Below, in pieces: positions 19,414 to 29,200 of a stretch of 49,494 nucleotides of DNA. The notes beneath the pieces were generated by a model. That model had not been told where the DNA came from. It did no database searches and worked only from the letters and a program-made list of their open reading frames with translations. This DNA comes from Chitinophaga pinensis (GTDB taxonomy: Bacteria; Bacteroidota; Bacteroidia; NS11-12g; UBA955), in assembly GCA_945890895.1 (NCBI GenBank), contig CAMDDG010000018.1, positions 1-49,494 of the forward strand, in the 5' to 3' direction. The translations under genes and the position numbers were made by a program. Numbering within the stretch: the first letter of the stretch is position 1; every line of letters starts with the position of its first letter.

Positions 19414-20395
19414 CGATGGTGGAAATTACATTTAGTTTTTCAGCAGATATACCGCAATCGTATAAATTTTCAACGGTAAGTATTAATTTTTCTACCGCAT
19501 CTAACAAAGTAATAATCAGAATTTCTGCGGCCAGAAATTGGCCTAAGGAAATCTTCTGAGTAACTAATAAGTAACTACCAATAATCAGCATAAAAGCCGT
19601 AAATATTACTTTAGTGATAATGCCTAACCAAGCCTGTCGATACAATATGCCAAAATGTTGAATTCGTGCTTCAGAATACTGATTAATGTGATGATCAATT
19701 TGGTCTTCAATTTCAGGTAGAGTTCGTCGATCTTGAACTTTAAATAACGTTCTTAACGCTTCGGCCGTTTTGAATTTGTAGTTGGATTCTGTTCTTGCCG
19801 TTTCGAAGCCTCGTTTCCAGGTAAATCTTAAAACGATTACAACTACCAACATAACCATTAATCCAAAAGTTAGGAACAGCGGATGGTAAATTGAAAGAAG
19901 TAATAATCCAAAGAATGCCTGAAGTAATTTACCGGTAAAATCAACGAGCAATTTTGACAGGCTTTTTTGTAAGGTAACTACATCCATAAAATACCCAACT
20001 CTAGCCTCTAAATTTGCTGGAACTTCTCGGGTATTTGCTTTTAGCTTAATGAGTTGATCTTTGTATTTTTCCCCAAAAAAAATGAACAATTTTCGCTGAA
20101 CGCTATCCACAATGCTCAATTGTGCCAATTTGGTTAATCCTGCCAAAAGCACACAAAATGTTATGATCAATGACAACAAAAACCAACTGGTATTTAACCG
20201 CCCTGCCATTACATATCCAATGATTGTTTGAATTCCTAAAGGGATCGCAAGGCTAATCAACCCTGAAAATATAGCATATACATATAAATATTTGATGTTT
20301 CGACGTTCTTGATTAACAATATCGAATATCAACTTTAATGGCCTATTTTCAGGAACATTTACACTAGGTTGTATTGAGTTTGAATCCGTTTGCAT
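19400..20395 (-). CDS. ABC exporter transmembrane domain protein lacking an ATPase domain
   Basis: The 331 residues correspond to an ABC type 1 exporter membrane domain: about six hydrophobic helices (roughly residues 35-60, 70-92, 140-160, 165-190, 260-285 and 288-310) with the intracellular loop block VGYFMDVVTLQKSLSKLLVDF. Relatives in Bacteroidota normally continue into a nucleotide-binding domain after the motif seen here as DAVEKLILTVENLYDCGISAEKL. This protein stops within 15 residues of it. No Walker A, Walker B or ABC signature occurs here or in any other ORF of the window. The stop codon overlaps the adaptor start, so the short form looks stable rather than freshly broken. A separately encoded ATPase elsewhere is the main alternative. 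Confidence 0.8.
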   Translation of the reverse strand: MQTDSNSIQPSVNVPENRPLKLIFDIVNQERRNIKYLYVYAIFSGLISLAIPLGIQTIIGYVMAGRLNTSWFLLSLIITFCVLLAGLTKLAQLSIVDSVQRKLFIFFGEKYKDQLIKLKANTREVPANLEARVGYFMDVVTLQKSLSKLLVDFTGKLLQAFFGLLLLSIYHPLFLTFGLMVMLVVVIVLRFTWKRGFETARTESNYKFKTAEALRTLFKVQDRRTLPEIEDQIDHHINQYSEARIQHFGILYRQAWLGIITKVIFTAFMLIIGSYLLVTQKISLGQFLAAEILIITLLDAVEKLILTVENLYDCGISAEKLNVISTIDDTI

Positions 20396-20403
20396 ACGTT
20401 TTG

Positions 20404-20460
20404 TTATATTGAACTAATGGTGCCATACATTTTACCTTCAATTATACCTTTACTATTCAT
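20404..20460 (-). CDS. Possible 18-codon leader ORF before the export operon
   Basis: An ATG at 20460 opens an 18-codon frame (MNSKGIIEGKMYGTISSI) ending at 20404, 8 bases before the ABC membrane gene. There is no Shine-Dalgarno, homologue or codon evidence to prove translation. It could be a coupling leader, a small exported peptide or chance. Confidence 0.15.
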   Translation of the reverse strand: MNSKGIIEGKMYGTISSI

Positions 20461-20541
20461 AAAGAAATGTTATTTTAGTATAAAGTATTTTAAAGGAAAG
20501 TATATGGTTACTTTCAACCAACAAAAATACGGAGTAATAGT

Positions 20542-21987
20542 TTATTTTCCACGTCCTTGAATCATGATCAATGCCGTGTTGAACATGATTTTTATGTCCA
20601 AACCAAGCGACATATTTTCCAGATACAAGATATCGTATTTCATTCTGTCGATCATTTCTTCAACAGATTCTGCGTAGCCATATTTGATTTGCCCCCAGCT
20701 CGTAATTCCCGGTTTAACTCTATGCAATCGTTTGTAAATGGGAGCCTTGCTAACAATTTGATTAATAAAGTACTCTCTTTCTGGTCTGGGTCCAACTAAG
20801 GTCATTTGGCCAAGCAATACATTGATGAATTGGGGAAGTTCATCCAATCGAGTTTTCCTCAAAAATACACCCACAGATGTTCTTCGATCATCCGAATCAG
20901 AGCTGAGCTTAGGTCCTTCTTTTTCGGCATCCATTTTCATGCTGCGAAACTTAATGATATAAAAGGGAATACCTCTATAACCTATGCGCTCTTGTTTGAA
21001 AAATACGGGTCCAGGAGAATTGGCTTTTATGGCTATTGAAATGAGGAGAAATAATGGCGATAATATGACCAATGCAACAATGGATACGGCAATATCAATG
21101 CCTCTTTTGATGAATTTTTGCCAATAAGGCATTACTTCAAAATCGACCTCTGCCAGCATAGCACCCAAGATGTTATTCATTTTTACCATTCCCAAAACCA
21201 AATTGTAATCATTGGGTAGCATTTTTAAATGAATATCTTCATTTTGTATGGTATCAATAATGGTTGGAATTTGTTCGGATTCTTCTGGTTCATTGCATAA
21301 AATTATATCTTCAATTTCATAGCTTTGAATAAAGTGTGGGAGTTGCTTCCAATCCCCTAATATGGGAGGAAGTAATTCGTTAGAAGTGGCAGAATTTTCG
21401 CTCAAATCAATGCGAACAAATCCCACAATTTTGAAACCTTCAGGAATTTTGGAATTTTCTAATTCATTATACAGATTTTGAGCCACATCTTTTGTACCAA
21501 TAAGCAGCGTATTGTAGCCCCACTTTCTACTTCGAATTTGAGAAATAGTATATGTGGAGTTGATCATTCGGAACAGGAATGTGGTGAAAAAATGAAACCC
21601 GAATAGGATTAACAGCGAAATATAATAATCGTGGTAATCCGATACACTATCGTCAAGTATCAAAGCGAAAAACAAGAATAACACACCAAAAAAGCTAGTA
21701 GCCAACGTGTTTTCCAGTTCTTTTAAACGAGAACGACGAAGAATGTGTTGATAATAACCCGTTAAGGCATAAAGAAATATCCAAAAAATAGGAATCAAAA
21801 TTAAACCAAGGAATAATTTTGGATCCAAATTAATGGGAATACTGTAACCGTGTTTGGAAGCTTCAATGTAGTTTTTTCTAAATAAGAAAAGTGCTAACCA
21901 ACTAATGGATGCCGCAATCCAATCAGATAAAACATGAATGAATAGACGAAGGCGACTTCTTTTTTTATTTAATCGGGAGATAGCCAA
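20542..21987 (-). CDS. Polyprenyl glycosylphosphotransferase (WcaJ/bacterial sugar transferase)
   Basis: The 481-residue protein has four N-terminal membrane helices (within about residues 10-135), a CoA-binding-like middle (about 145-250), and a fifth helix opening the catalytic domain (KRGIDIAVSIVALVILSPLF). The sugar-transferase blocks follow: PVFFKQERIGYRG, FYIIKFRSM, LRKTRLDELPQFINVL, LVGPRPEREYF and KPGITSWGQI. It transfers a sugar-1-phosphate to undecaprenyl phosphate, starting an exopolysaccharide or O-antigen-like chain. No other glycan assembly genes are nearby, apart from a lipoprotein and an oxidoreductase-like gene upstream. The start codon appears to be TTG at 21987, as no in-frame ATG lies near. 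Confidence 0.9.
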   Translation of the reverse strand: MAISRLNKKRSRLRLFIHVLSDWIAASISWLALFLFRKNYIEASKHGYSIPINLDPKLFLGLILIPIFWIFLYALTGYYQHILRRSRLKELENTLATSFFGVLFLFFALILDDSVSDYHDYYISLLILFGFHFFTTFLFRMINSTYTISQIRSRKWGYNTLLIGTKDVAQNLYNELENSKIPEGFKIVGFVRIDLSENSATSNELLPPILGDWKQLPHFIQSYEIEDIILCNEPEESEQIPTIIDTIQNEDIHLKMLPNDYNLVLGMVKMNNILGAMLAEVDFEVMPYWQKFIKRGIDIAVSIVALVILSPLFLLISIAIKANSPGPVFFKQERIGYRGIPFYIIKFRSMKMDAEKEGPKLSSDSDDRRTSVGVFLRKTRLDELPQFINVLLGQMTLVGPRPEREYFINQIVSKAPIYKRLHRVKPGITSWGQIKYGYAESVEEMIDRMKYDILYLENMSLGLDIKIMFNTALIMIQGRGK

Positions 21988-22016
21988 TGTGTTTAATTTT
22001 GAAAGATGAAATGCAA

Positions 22017-22934
22017 TTATTCAAGATAGGTAACCCGAATATTATCAATTTTAACGTTTAAATCGCCGCTGTATTCTGCTGGTTTATCGAAACTAAACAA
22101 AATTAAATATTCAGTATTTGCTGGCTGCCCTTGAATTTCATAAATTAAATTAGAATAGAATCGTTTCCATTGCCCTTTGGTTGGATTAGCTGTCATGTAG
22201 GGGACATAAGATTCTATGAATTTCCCCACTTGAGTTCGATCTGGTGTAAATCGTTTCAATGCCAAAGTAACTGGAACATCTGATTTAACATCAAATTCAA
22301 CAAAAACTTCTCTTCCGTCGGCGGGAAGAAATTTAATTCGGTCAAATATGGCTAGATCTATGGATTTTAGTGAGTCATTTTCGAAGATAAAGGTATTGTG
22401 AAATTGATTATTATTATTGAAATATCTTCCCAAAAGACTAAAAGAATCTCTTTTTACGGATACCGTATCACCGTAATTCATTCTAAGTGGAACCAATGTA
22501 GAATTGCCCGATTCGAAGTCTTCTTGCCAAACCACTTTTGTATTGGGTCTAAAAGAAAATACGGGATAAGCAATTGTTGTTTGTTCTCTTTTTAAGTCAA
22601 CTTCAATATCTAGAGGTTGAATGGTACGATACGGAATGAGGGTATTGCTATTTCCGTTATTTTTAATAAATGGTACTATATTTAATTTCGTTTTCCCTTC
22701 ACCATCCACAGGAAAAGTACAAGGAATGGGAAATGTGCCAACTGTTTGTCCATTTTGATACACTTGAACGGCTTGAAAATCCTCCAAATTATTACCAAAA
22801 ATCGTACTTGCGTTTACACCAATACTATCGATTTGTATGTAAGAAGGAATGAAACCCTCTTCCGTTTTACATGAAAAAAGGAAAAATGGTACAATAAAAC
22901 CTGAATACAAAAGCGCCCACTTACGATTGCTCAT
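22017..22934 (-). CDS. Lipoprotein of unknown function, beta-sandwich-like
   Basis: From the ATG at 22934 the protein is 305 residues, with a lipoprotein signal (MSNRKWALLYSGFIVPFFLF then SC). The frame opens 45 bases further up, but that extension hides the signal and lies upstream of a perfect -7 box, so 22934 is preferred. The body is beta-rich. A C-terminal half (about residues 135-305) has EDFESG, WKRFYSNLIYEI and KIDNIRVTYLE, reminiscent of carbohydrate-binding jelly rolls. I do not recognise the family. Its place between an oxidoreductase-like gene and a sugar transferase suggests an envelope or glycan role. Confidence 0.75.
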   Translation of the reverse strand: MSNRKWALLYSGFIVPFFLFSCKTEEGFIPSYIQIDSIGVNASTIFGNNLEDFQAVQVYQNGQTVGTFPIPCTFPVDGEGKTKLNIVPFIKNNGNSNTLIPYRTIQPLDIEVDLKREQTTIAYPVFSFRPNTKVVWQEDFESGNSTLVPLRMNYGDTVSVKRDSFSLLGRYFNNNNQFHNTFIFENDSLKSIDLAIFDRIKFLPADGREVFVEFDVKSDVPVTLALKRFTPDRTQVGKFIESYVPYMTANPTKGQWKRFYSNLIYEIQGQPANTEYLILFSFDKPAEYSGDLNVKIDNIRVTYLE

Positions 22935-22938
22935 AATG

Positions 22939-22946
22939 CAAAAGTA
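22939..22946 (-). promoter_or_regulatory. Perfect -7 box four bases before the lipoprotein ATG
   Basis: Minus strand TACTTTTG is followed by CATT and then ATG (22934). The -33 partner is poor (TTTC about 22 bases upstream). The spacing predicts a leaderless transcript. Confidence 0.45.
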
Positions 22947-22975
22947 CGGTTTTAAAACATATTCTACTGAAATTA

Positions 22976-23947
22976 TCAAACCGATTGGTACCGACGTTTC
23001 ACCTTTTCACTAATCCACTCACAAATGTCGGATACATCTTTCAAATGTTCCAGAGTGGAAAGTGGAGTTAAACGTTTTTCGATATTCTCGATGAAATTTT
23101 TTAATTCCATTTTTCTGGAATCGAAATGCATTACGGGTTTCTCCACAGTAACGGTGGGTAGAATATCCGTTGATTTTTCGGGGGATAAAGGTTCAATTTC
23201 CAACATCAATTGATGTGACGGATCTTGATTTTTTGTTTCCGACAATTGATTTTGTGTGAAATCTAAATGAAATAATTTCTCTTGCTGGAATATCTGGATG
23301 GAATGTGTACCTTCTTCGATGGCTCTACCTAAAGCAATTTGGCAAATGGCATCGTTATCAAATTCAATTTGAATGTTTAAAAGATCCGGATCCTTTCCAA
23401 AAAGAAACATGGGTCGGGCTGAAATACTACGGATTCCCGAATTCATTAACCGACAAACTAAATCAATTTCTTCAGCTAATTGACTGAAAATCCATTGATC
23501 AAACTGTCCGGGTTTGGGTGCAGTAGAGTATTTTTCTACTTTGACTAATCTCGGTTTCCGGATGTATTGAAATGCAGTGGTTACTAAGGGTTTTCCGTTT
23601 AATGTATTCCCAAATTGTAATACGGTTTGACTTTCTCGTCGTAGTTTTTCAAGCTCATTGATATCATAACTCGACCAGTTTCGCAATCCATCGATTAAAA
23701 TGTGCTTTCCAAAACGAATCATGTGCTTCAAAACATCAATATCAATACTGTGAACTTGATTTCCCAAAATAAATAAATCACCTTGTTCAATAATCTCCAT
23801 GGTTTTGATAAAATCTCCGAACATGTTGTAATTCAAGGAATCATCAGGGTCGATGTAACCTTTCACGCGGATATTTTTCATATCCGACAACATAGAAATA
23901 TATTCTTCAGCAGATTTATTGGAGCCAAGAATGATTGTGTCTTTCAT
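22976..23947 (-). CDS. Divergent Gfo/Idh/MocA-like oxidoreductase family protein
   Basis: The 323-residue protein resembles Gfo/Idh/MocA proteins in outline: an N-terminal Rossmann-like part (MKDTIILGSNKSAEEYISML ... VKGYIDPDD), a middle IDVLKHMIRFGKHILIDG equivalent to the conserved KPL/EKP region, and a C-terminal beta-sheet domain with EEIDLVCRLMNSGIRSISARP. The usual GxGxxG dinucleotide loop is missing; here it reads LGSNKSAEEY. The catalytic EKP lysine is not evident either. It may have lost redox activity or use another ligand. The lipoprotein and sugar transferase follow in the same direction, so nucleotide-sugar metabolism is plausible but unproven. Confidence 0.65.
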   Translation of the reverse strand: MKDTIILGSNKSAEEYISMLSDMKNIRVKGYIDPDDSLNYNMFGDFIKTMEIIEQGDLFILGNQVHSIDIDVLKHMIRFGKHILIDGLRNWSSYDINELEKLRRESQTVLQFGNTLNGKPLVTTAFQYIRKPRLVKVEKYSTAPKPGQFDQWIFSQLAEEIDLVCRLMNSGIRSISARPMFLFGKDPDLLNIQIEFDNDAICQIALGRAIEEGTHSIQIFQQEKLFHLDFTQNQLSETKNQDPSHQLMLEIEPLSPEKSTDILPTVTVEKPVMHFDSRKMELKNFIENIEKRLTPLSTLEHLKDVSDICEWISEKVKRRYQSV

Positions 23948-23965
23948 AGAATAAAAGTTTCCTTT

Positions 23966-23973
23966 TACTTTTG
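23966..23973 (+). promoter_or_regulatory. Possible -7 box for pcm
   Basis: TACTTTTG matches TAnnTTTG perfectly, but no clear TTTG partner lies upstream and the leader would be about 67 bases. It sits in the short divergent space between the oxidoreductase-like gene and pcm. Confidence 0.3.
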
Positions 23974-24045
23974 TACTTCACAAAAATTCAATGATTTTTT
24001 GCATCAAGAAAATTTGATTCTTAACACATTGTTAAAACCTTAAAT

Positions 24046-24699
24046 ATGGAAGATACTTACGTGCATCAAGGTAAAAGAGTAAAGCTAGTCAATGAGTTAG
24101 CCTCTAAAGGTATTATTAATAAAAGTGTGTTAGCCGCAATTAATAGAGTGCCGCGACATTGGTTTTTCCCTAAAGATTTTGAGCAATTTGCTTATCGCGA
24201 TGCCGCTTTTCCTATTGGGCATGATCAAACGATTTCTCAACCATATACGGTTGCTATTCAAACACAATTAATTGATATACAAAAAGATAGTAAGGTATTG
24301 GAAGTGGGTACTGGCAGTGGTTACCAAGCGGCAGTTTTGGCTGAAATGGGAGTGAGGTTGTATAGTATTGAATACATAAAGCCATTACTCGAAAAAGCAG
24401 CGAAATTGTTGTCCAATTACAAAGATCGAGTTACATTAATTTGCGGCGATGGGAGCAAAGGGTACGCAAAATACGCACCATACGATGCAATAATAGTTAC
24501 GGCAGGAGCACCAACCGTGCCTGAATCATTGATGAAACAATTAAATATCGGAGGTAAATTGGTAATTCCCGTAGGTACCTCGGTAAATGATCAAGAAATG
24601 ATCCGAATTGTTCGTTTATCTGAAACCAAGTTCAAAAGAGAAAAGTTCGGATCGTTTAAGTTTGTGCCATTGGTAGGCGAGAACGGCTGGAATAATTAA
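24046..24699 (+). CDS. pcm: Protein-L-isoaspartate O-methyltransferase
   Basis: The 217-residue protein has the PCMT signatures PRHWFFP, GHDQTISQPYTVA (substrate loop), the SAM-binding LEVGTGSGYQAAVLAE, and DAIIVTAGAP with the C-terminal GGKLVIPVG. It methylates isoaspartate residues in aged proteins to start their repair. The length and all core motifs are intact. It ends only 9 bases from the end of the convergent aminopeptidase gene, with no recognisable terminator between them. Confidence 0.95.
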   Translation: MEDTYVHQGKRVKLVNELASKGIINKSVLAAINRVPRHWFFPKDFEQFAYRDAAFPIGHDQTISQPYTVAIQTQLIDIQKDSKVLEVGTGSGYQAAVLAEMGVRLYSIEYIKPLLEKAAKLLSNYKDRVTLICGDGSKGYAKYAPYDAIIVTAGAPTVPESLMKQLNIGGKLVIPVGTSVNDQEMIRIVRLSETKFKREKFGSFKFVPLVGENGWNN

Positions 24700-24708
24700 A
24701 TAAAATAA

Positions 24709-25986
24709 TTAATTCATTGCGGACTCAATTTCCTCAACGGTTATGGGAAATCCTTCCATTAAATCAATTTTTTGATCTCCATTCAACCAAATATCATTCT
24801 CAATTCGGACTCCAATTCCTTCTTCTGGAATATAAATTCCAGGTTCAATGGTTAAAACTGAAAAATCGGGTATGGGTTCAAATCGGTGCATCACATCGTG
24901 AACATCCAACCCCAAATGATGGCTGGTTCCATGCATGTAATATTTCAAGAAGGCCTTAGGATTTTCTTTGATTTCTTGGGATGTTAACAATCCCAATTCA
25001 ACCAATTTCTCGCTCATGTAAGCACATACTTGAGCATGATAATCGGGAATGGTTGCGCCTGGTGTTACAATGCCCTTAGCATAATCGTGAACAGATAAAA
25101 CGGCATTATAAACTTCTGCTTGTCGCTTAGAGAATTTTCCGCTGGCGGGAATGCATCGCGTTAAATCGGCGTTGTAATTGGCGTATTCAGCTCCAAAGTC
25201 CATCAAAATTAAATCACCATCTTTAACCGGTTTATTATTTTCGATATAATGCAAAACACAGGCACTGGATCCCGAAGCGATGATGGGATCAAATGCAAAA
25301 CCCTTACTTCGATTTCTCACAAATTCGTAAATCAACTCAGCTTCGATTTCGTATTCCATTACACCAGGTTGAATGAATTTCATCGCCCTTAATAGTCCTT
25401 TTTTAGTGATGGAAATAGCTTCTTTAAGTAAGTCAATTTCCAATTCACTTTTTTGCATCCTTAAACGCGACAATGCCCCAGCAATACGTTTGAAATTATG
25501 CGCTGGATAACGATTTTTTAATTCATGGGTTAAATCCAAGTTCGAATAATTTACTCGGCTTACAAATCGATCATTCTCATTCAAGGATACCGCAATATTT
25601 TCAGCCATGAGAATAATGGCATGAATGGTTTTCCAGAATTCATGATGCCAAAAAACAGACGAAATACCTGAAGTTTCATACACTTGTTGCGGATTCAATC
25701 GTTCTCCGTCCCAAATGGCAATCTGTTCGTTGGTCTCTTTAACGAAAACTGCTTCCCTAAACATGGGGTTTGGACAATCGGGAAACAACACTAAAATGGT
25801 ATCCTCTTGATCAATCCCAGTTAAATAATACAAATCGCTGTTTTGTCGGAATGAAAAGAACGCATCTCCATTTCTGGGCACTTCATGATTGGAAGATATA
25901 ATTGCAATGGTTCCTGAATCTAACTTTTCCGCTAATCTTTTTCGATTATTCACAAATAATTCACTGTTTATTTTTTGGTATTTCAT
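24709..25986 (-). CDS. pepP: Xaa-Pro aminopeptidase (M24B)
   Basis: The 425-residue protein has an aminopeptidase P N-terminal domain (about residues 1-130, with FRQNSDLYYLTGIDQEDT) and an M24 pita-bread domain. The dimetal ligands are visible: the Asp pair in MDFGAEYANYNADLTR, His in GTSHHLGLDVHD, and the two Glu in TIEPGIYIPEEGIGVRIEND. It removes N-terminal residues before proline, in the cytoplasm as no signal peptide is present. It is a single gene divergent from the giant surface protein gene. Confidence 0.93.
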   Translation of the reverse strand: MKYQKINSELFVNNRKRLAEKLDSGTIAIISSNHEVPRNGDAFFSFRQNSDLYYLTGIDQEDTILVLFPDCPNPMFREAVFVKETNEQIAIWDGERLNPQQVYETSGISSVFWHHEFWKTIHAIILMAENIAVSLNENDRFVSRVNYSNLDLTHELKNRYPAHNFKRIAGALSRLRMQKSELEIDLLKEAISITKKGLLRAMKFIQPGVMEYEIEAELIYEFVRNRSKGFAFDPIIASGSSACVLHYIENNKPVKDGDLILMDFGAEYANYNADLTRCIPASGKFSKRQAEVYNAVLSVHDYAKGIVTPGATIPDYHAQVCAYMSEKLVELGLLTSQEIKENPKAFLKYYMHGTSHHLGLDVHDVMHRFEPIPDFSVLTIEPGIYIPEEGIGVRIENDIWLNGDQKIDLMEGFPITVEEIESAMN

Positions 25987-26063
25987 GGATAAATGTTTTA
26001 AAATGGTTTGGTTTTCTGTAACTAGTTGCTATTTGCGTCCAGTCAATTTCCAATCACGAAATT

Positions 26064-26094
26064 ATTGTTTCGGATTTGTATTATCATATTTTTG
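26064..26094 (+). promoter_or_regulatory. Predicted promoter of the 26221 surface protein gene
   Basis: ATTG (26064-26067), a 19-base spacer and TATTTTTG (26087-26094) match the Bacteroidota consensus well and imply a leader of about 120 bases. A second -7 box, TATTTTTG at 26159-26166, has only a poor upstream partner. Confidence 0.5.
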
Positions 26095-26220
26095 TTGAAA
26101 TTTCTCGATTATATGTAATTAATGTAGGTTAAATTATGATTTCATATAGAGAAATTCTTATTTTTGGGGCAACGCGAAATTTAAAACCGCTGTCAATACT
26201 AATAAGAAATAATTTTTACT

Positions 26221-29200
26221 ATGAATAGAATATTACCATTCATCGTTTTTGTGTTTAGTTTCCTTTCATTTGGAACGACAAAAGCATCCCACATGATGGG
26301 TGCCGACATGTCTTACACTTGTCTAGGAAACGGAAAATACAAAATCGTAGCCAAAGTGTATCGCGATTGCCGCGGTATTTCTTTCGACAATCCATCTTAC
26401 GGTGCCTATGCAGGTACAAATGGCGGTAATGGATGTGGTTCGGTTTCCCTTACGGGTATGACCAGAACTGGTATTCGTGACGTTACTACGCGTTGTTCAA
26501 CTGCTTCCAGTCCATGTAATCCTAAAAATACGTATGGAACAGGAAAAGGGGTAGAAGAACATACGTATGAAATGACGGTGGATTTTACAAAATCTCCGTT
26601 GTCTGGATTTGTAAATAAAAGCACTTGTTGCGAAGTGACTTTTACAATTGGTCAGTGTTGCCGTAATGGTGCAATTACAACAGGTGCTTCTGGCGATAAT
26701 TTCTGGGCGACTTGTATGATCAATATTTGTAACATTCAGAAAACCACCAACAAGTGTAACAGTTCACCCTCATTAACCAACGAACCTGTGGGATTCTTAT
26801 GTTGTAATACTCCTTGGTACTACAACAATGGTGCCTTGGACTCTGTAGATTTTGACTCCATCTCCTATAGATTGGTAAGAGGATTAAACGCTTTACCTAA
26901 TGGTTCTGTTACTTATTCTTCACCTTTTACACAGAATTACCCAATGACACCATTCTGTGTGCCTCCAACCACCATCAAATGCGATCCTAAACCCAATTTG
27001 AATCCTCCTCGTGGTTTTTTCTTTGATACTACCAACGGTGATATCATTGTAACTCCAACAAAATGTGATGAGGTTCCAATCTTGGTAATTGAACAAACGG
27101 AATGGCGGAAAGACTCAGCTACAGGAGCGTGGATTGTTGTAGGTCGAACCCGACGAGATATGCAGATGTGGGTACTCGACGAATGCGGATATAACAAACC
27201 ACCGGTAATTAATGGTCCGTTCTCATGGACAATTTGTGAAGGAGATGAAATCACCAAAAAGATAAAAATTACCGACGAAACCTTTACTCCGAACCAAACC
27301 ATTCCCGATACCGTATTAGCTACTTGGAACGGTGGTATCCCTGGTGCAACCTTCACCGTAGTTGACCCAACAAAACGCGAAAAAGAATATGAATTTAAGT
27401 GGAAAACCAAACGTGGTGATGCTTCAGACGTATCTTATTCGTTTACAGTTAGAGCTACAGACCAACACTGTACCCCTCCAATGATTTCTATTCGAAGCTT
27501 TAAAGTGAAGGTAAATCCAAGAGCTGAGGCTGTTCGAGATTTTGATACTTTGAAGTGCGGAAAATTTGCAATGACTTCCGTTTTACCTGTTAATTTTATT
27601 GGAAAGGCCACTTATCAATGGAGTGTTAGAGACTCATTAGGTAAAAAAGAATTGTTCTTTTCTACCAAGAAATCCGACACCATGACTTTCTACAAAGGCG
27701 GTAAGTATATTTTTGTTCATACAATTAACAATACGTTTAACTGTCCTACTATCTACAGAGATACTGTTATGGTTCCTGATCCACCAACAGTTATTTTGGC
27801 TACAAAAGATACTTTTGCGTGTTTTGGAACGAACATGAATTTAACACCTAATATTTTACACGGTAAATCACCATTTAAATATTATTGGACACGTTTGCAA
27901 ATGGACACTATGGCTGGTAAAGTGGTATTGTCTAATGAATCTCACAGATCCGGTGATACGGCAAGCCAACTTTCTGTACCAAAAGTGGTAACTGATAGTG
28001 CAATTAGAATTCGTGTAACCGATGGAGATGGTTGTATTTTCTACGATACTGCAATGATTTTTGTCAAGCCTTTACCAATTGTGAATTTAGGGGCTGACAA
28101 GAGAATCTGTACGTATGAGAAACAATTGTTTGATGCTGAAAATGCCGATACAGTTAAATATTTGTGGAGCAACGGTGATACAACTCAGAAAATTTACCCT
28201 AATATCAAAGGTAAATACTGGGTTCGTGTTCAAGAAAAGACATTTAAGTGCATTCAGTACGATACCGTTGAATTATTTGTTAATGATACCGTGGTGGCAA
28301 TTGCAGGTGCCGATCAAATTATCTGTAATGAAAAATCAACCAAAATTACCGCTCAGCATCGTCCCGTTTTTGAAACGTCAACATACGAATGGAAAAGCTT
28401 AACTGAAGGTAAAACATTAGGTAGCAATTATGAGTATTCGGTGAATCCGAAAAATGCCAACGCACCTGGTGGAAAAGCACAAACCTTCTACTACTCTGTA
28501 TACGCTAAAGTAACTCAAAAAGGGTACACCTGTGAAGATTTAGATACTATGTCTATCATGGTGAATACATTACCAATTGTACGTTGGGATAAGAAGCCTC
28601 TTCCAGCTCAGTGCTACGATTATGGAGATATTGAGTTAAACAGTATGTTGAATGTAGGTAAATCCAATGGTGTACGTATTTGGAGTGGAGCTTTGTACAA
28701 GAAAGATATTTATGTAGATAGTTTTACTGCAACTCGTCATCTATTCATGACCTCCAAATTGAAAAACGAAGACCTTCAAAATGGTAAAAACTTCCAAACA
28801 AAAGTATTTGCATCCTATAAAGATACAAATGGTTGCGTAAACTTGGATTCAACGGTTCAACGTATTAACGGAAATCCGATCCTTCAATTGAAAAATACTA
28901 CCTACTGCCAAGATTTAGGTGAAGTGTCTATGGACAATAACGTTATCCGTCCTATGACTAAAACAGGTATTAAATTTGATTGGAAAGTAAATCAAGTTCC
29001 CGCAGGTGTAAATTCTAGTGCCGTATTGGTAAACAATAATCCAATGGGTACTCCGGATTTCCGCTTATCGTTTGGTGATCCAACCGAAGATTTCTACATG
29101 GGATTGTACAAGTTCAGTCTTTGTATTGAAGATATCTTAACAGGATGTAGAAGTTGTGATACTACTCAGATAACTATTGTTGGTGAACCAACCGTTAAGG

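Noticed and set aside
26937..27410. 157-codon minus-strand frame inside the giant surface protein gene
   Set aside because: It is antisense to a clearly coding region and its product shows no recognisable domain.
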